Shown here: positions 61,797-64,000 of the stretch, in pieces
How positions within the stretch are numbered: position 1 is the stretch's first letter
Layout of the letters: the number at the start of each line of letters is the position of its first letter
Program-made: the position numbers and the translations under genes
Assembly: GCF_029892045.1 (NCBI RefSeq)
Contig: NZ_CP120367.1
Location: forward strand, 1,736,001-1,800,000
Source: Sinorhizobium numidicum
GTDB taxonomy: Bacteria > Pseudomonadota > Alphaproteobacteria > Rhizobiales > Rhizobiaceae
Length of the DNA stretch: 64,000 bases
Reading direction: 5' to 3'
Notes under the pieces: generated by a model
What the model was told of the DNA's origin: nothing
The model's database searches: none
Seen by the model: the letters and a program-made list of their open reading frames with translations, nothing else

Positions 61797-62816
61797 ATGG
61801 TCAGCATCAAGGACGTCGCTCGACTGGCGGGCGTCTCGGACAAGACGGTTTCCCGCGTGGTCAACAAGGAGCCAAATGTCCATGCCGACACGCTCCAGAG
61901 AGTCGAAGCGGCAATCGTGTCGTTGGGCTACGTCCCCAATATGGCAGCTCGCCTTATTCGGTCGAACCGATCCCGCACGTTTGGCATCATAACCGACTTC
62001 ATCTCAACGACTCCGTATTCAGGCGACATCGTTCGCGGAATACAGGATTGGGCGAATGCGAATGGTCGGACGGTATTCCTGGCCAACACAAACGGCAGTC
62101 TGGAACGTGAGAGGGAGACATGGAGAACGTTCCAGTCTCATCGCATCGACGGTGTGCTCTATGTCACAATGTACCATCGAGTCATCGATCCAGAGTCAGG
62201 TGACGTTCACATTCCGACAGTACTTGTGAACTGCCGCCCCGGACCGAACCGATCCTACGTCTCGATTGAACCGGATGACTTTCAAGGCTCACGCGACCTC
62301 ACGAAGTACTTGCTCGAGCAGGGACATCGGCGCATTGGATATATTCGCCTCAACCCCCGACTGCTTGGTGCACAGCTTCGATACGAGGCATTCCGCGAGG
62401 CGATCCGAGATGCTGGGCTATCCGAACAGAATCTTAATGTCCGCTTGGGAATGGACGGCCAAATCGGCGAGGAGAACAACTATGTCTTTGCGGCTGCGAC
62501 TGAGATTCTCACTCAACCGGAGCGGCCGACCGCGATCATGTGCGGCAACGACGAGATGGCCCTGCAGGCCTATATTGCTGCTCTAAGCTTGGGACTGAGT
62601 ATCCCAACCGACGTCAGCATCGTCGGATTCGACGATTTTCGTACAGTGTCGCATGCGTTAAAGCCCGAACTCACCACCGCCGCCTTGCCCTATTATGACT
62701 TGGGATATTGTAGCGCCGAGCGGCTAGAGCGGCTTCTCGAGGGTGAAGACCTTGATCCGAAGCACGCCACGCTCCCTTGTCGTCTTGTCGAGCGGGGTTC
62801 GGTCGGCGCGATTTGA
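61797..62816 (+). CDS. LacI-family repressor, locus 2
   Basis: 339 residues from ATG 61797 (MVSIKDVARLAGVSDKTVSRVVNKEPNVHADTLQRVEAAIVSLGYVPNMAARLIR). GAGGG lies nine bases upstream; an ATG at 61788 is in frame but touches the ribosome site. The ligand domain resembles locus 1 LacI closely (IITDFISTTPYSGDIVRGIQD; VLVNCRPGPNRSYVSIEPDDFQGSRD; AIMCGNDEMALQAYIAALSLGLSIPTDVSIVGFDDFRTVSHALKPELTTAALPYYD). The two regulators share most of their recognition helix but differ at DK/DR, which may separate their operators. Divergent from operon 2 and placed to control it. Confidence 0.93.
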   Translation: MVSIKDVARLAGVSDKTVSRVVNKEPNVHADTLQRVEAAIVSLGYVPNMAARLIRSNRSRTFGIITDFISTTPYSGDIVRGIQDWANANGRTVFLANTNGSLERERETWRTFQSHRIDGVLYVTMYHRVIDPESGDVHIPTVLVNCRPGPNRSYVSIEPDDFQGSRDLTKYLLEQGHRRIGYIRLNPRLLGAQLRYEAFREAIRDAGLSEQNLNVRLGMDGQIGEENNYVFAAATEILTQPERPTAIMCGNDEMALQAYIAALSLGLSIPTDVSIVGFDDFRTVSHALKPELTTAALPYYDLGYCSAERLERLLEGEDLDPKHATLPCRLVERGSVGAI

Positions 62817-63487
62817 AGCCGGCGGCCCCGTCAGGAGCGACATCGCTTTCGGGTCCGCTTGACCACCGCGTTCGGAGTCGAGGTGAGGAATCCGAGGATC
62901 CGTGATCGCCCGCCTCCCATCACCTGCTTCGAAGATTGCTTCGCCGGACGGGCGTGGACGGTGGAAATTGACGGGAGTTGATCGACCTGAGATTGGCTCG
63001 TGGACCGGAACTGTTCTCGTTCTGTGCTTCGAAAGTTGTCTAATTTGCGATGGCGGCGTCAACTATCTTATGCGTTTCGACAGCCCTGCCGGGTGCATGG
63101 TTGTCTACGCGGTCGACAGGGGCCGCCGCACGATGGGGCTTTGCGGGAGGAGCCTTCCTGTGCCGCATACGCACGCAGTTCAATCAGCGTGCAAATCGGC
63201 GCCGTCATTGCGGGTCTGATGATTGGCGCCTCATATCCAGCACTGACGAGCCGATCCTTTTGATGCGCCGTCGGCGCCGCCACCGCGGCGCCCCAATGAT
63301 GTGCAGCATGGAGAGATGGTTAGCGTCTTGCCTGCGTGGCACTCCTCCACCGCCAATCGTTTCAGTTTCCTGTAAGCGGCAGTTTCGCGGGATGTGCTCT
63401 GCCAGGAACGTGTTCGCACACAGAGTTTTGAATGGACGGGCGAGGACGGTGCCATATAGATGCTTCTGAAGACTGCCGAGGCTCGTG
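62817..63487. other. Intergenic stretch with no supported gene
   Basis: About 670 bases between lacI 2 and the cyclase gene. All open frames are short and have rhizobial-shadow composition; I see no known domain, terminator with a clear stem, or repeat. The cyclase start at 63488 is the next supported gene. Confidence 0.6.
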
Positions 63488-64000
63488 ATGGAACGCAAAC
63501 TCGCAGCAATCGTAGCAGGCGACATCGTCGGCTACACCCGTCTGATGTCCGAGGACGAATCCTCGACCTACGCCGCACTGCGCGCGACCTTCAGCGAACT
63601 GATAGTACCGACCGTCGAGAAGCACGGCGGTCGAACTTTCAAGACCACTGGCGACGGCTTTCTCGCGACATTCCCGAGCGTCAACGAGGCGCTTGATGCG
63701 GCGATCGAAATCCAGAACGGATTTGTCGAGCGGCCGTTCGACATGCGTGTCGGCATCAACCTCGGCGACGTCATAGAAGACAATGGCGACATGTTCGGCG
63801 ATGGCGTGAACGTCGCCTCCCGGCTGGAGGCCATGGCGGAGCCCGCCAGCATTTTCGTCAGCGAGGCGGTGGTCCGCAGTGCTGACCGGAGCCGCAGCGA
63901 ACTTTTCTACAGCGTCGGACGAAGGCAGGCCAAGAACATAAGCGAGCCGCTTGCCGTCTATGCCGTGCGGCACACGCCCCGCCAGGTGAGCGGCCGCGAC
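63488..64000 (+). CDS. Class III adenylate/guanylate cyclase, N-terminal part (runs off window)
   Basis: 171 codons are visible and the frame is open at the end. MERKLAAIVAGDIVGYTRLMSEDESSTYAALRATFSELIVPTVEKHGGRTFKTTGDGFLATFPSVNEALDAAIEIQ carries the class III cyclase metal sites (Asp in VAGDIVGY and in TGDGFLATF). RVGINLGDVIEDNGDMFGDGVNVASRLEAMAEPASIFVSEAVV is the second half of the domain. The catalytic domain comes first, as in rhizobial soluble cyclases that continue with a TPR or other C-terminal region outside this window. It probably makes cAMP from ATP; no membrane segment is visible. Confidence 0.92.
   Translation, partial: MERKLAAIVAGDIVGYTRLMSEDESSTYAALRATFSELIVPTVEKHGGRTFKTTGDGFLATFPSVNEALDAAIEIQNGFVERPFDMRVGINLGDVIEDNGDMFGDGVNVASRLEAMAEPASIFVSEAVVRSADRSRSELFYSVGRRQAKNISEPLAVYAVRHTPRQVSGRD

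Noticed and set aside
62817..63487. Possible transporter tail (VQIGAVIAGLMIGASYPALTS) in the gap before the cyclase gene
   Set aside because: Only about 20 hydrophobic residues without any surrounding domain; could be chance.
1..64000. CRISPR arrays, tRNA and rRNA genes
   Set aside because: No regularly spaced short direct repeats with unique spacers and no tRNA T-loop or rRNA sequence was found on reading both strands.

Overview
The window looks like part of a large secondary replicon (megaplasmid or chromid) of a Rhizobiaceae bacterium, most likely Sinorhizobium/Ensifer. The reasons are high GC content, a complete repABC replication/partition operon, a RHE_PE00001-type protein, DUF982, DUF1236 and DUF2277 proteins, many ABC, TRAP and TCT uptake systems, and repeated two-hairpin intergenic elements that resemble rhizobial RIME1. 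The species call is inference; no 16S rRNA or other marker lies in the window. No tRNA, rRNA or CRISPR array was seen.

Layout. 0-14 kb: the 3' end of groEL, a glycine-zipper/DUF1236 secreted protein, a GH13 enzyme, a decayed flavin oxidoreductase, an IS256-family element with 8-bp target duplications inserted upstream of a ferritin-like gene, an MFS exporter, dodecin, peptidase T, an EF-G-like protein and a HutC regulator with no ordinary start codon. 14-21.5 kb: repA-repB-repC with an antisense RNA gene between repB and repC, two GTTGTCCGCGGACAAC palindromes upstream of repA, four palindromes of a second sequence downstream of repC, and a DUF1612-type protein. 21.5-25 kb: a DMT exporter, a frameshifted MocR-type regulator and an MscS channel.

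25-36 kb: a quinate/shikimate-type operon (TRAP transporter, shikimate dehydrogenase, 3-dehydroshikimate dehydratase) with a divergent TetR regulator, followed by a tripartite tricarboxylate transporter operon. 36-42 kb: a pseudouridine synthase, a frameshifted dienelactone hydrolase, a fused acyl-ligase/acyl-carrier/acyltransferase and an Atg22-type MFS protein. 42-47.3 kb is a scar region: remnants of a thiolase, a CBS protein, a second repC and a tyrosine integrase lie among small intact genes (LysE exporter, DUF2277, NYN-LOTUS, DUF2934).

47.4-62.8 kb is the most interesting part. Two neighbouring sugar-uptake loci each carry a complete binding-protein-dependent ABC importer, a LacI regulator and a DUF2961/GH172 glycosidase; the first also has a divergent cytoplasmic GH32 fructosidase. 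GH172 contains difructose-dianhydride/alpha-fructofuranosidase enzymes (and D-arabinan enzymes), so the pair may import and open alpha-linked fructosides or fructose dianhydrides. The control regions carry related CGACGT-centred palindromes, three of them in tandem at about 21-bp spacing in front of the second operon. The window ends inside a class III adenylate cyclase gene.
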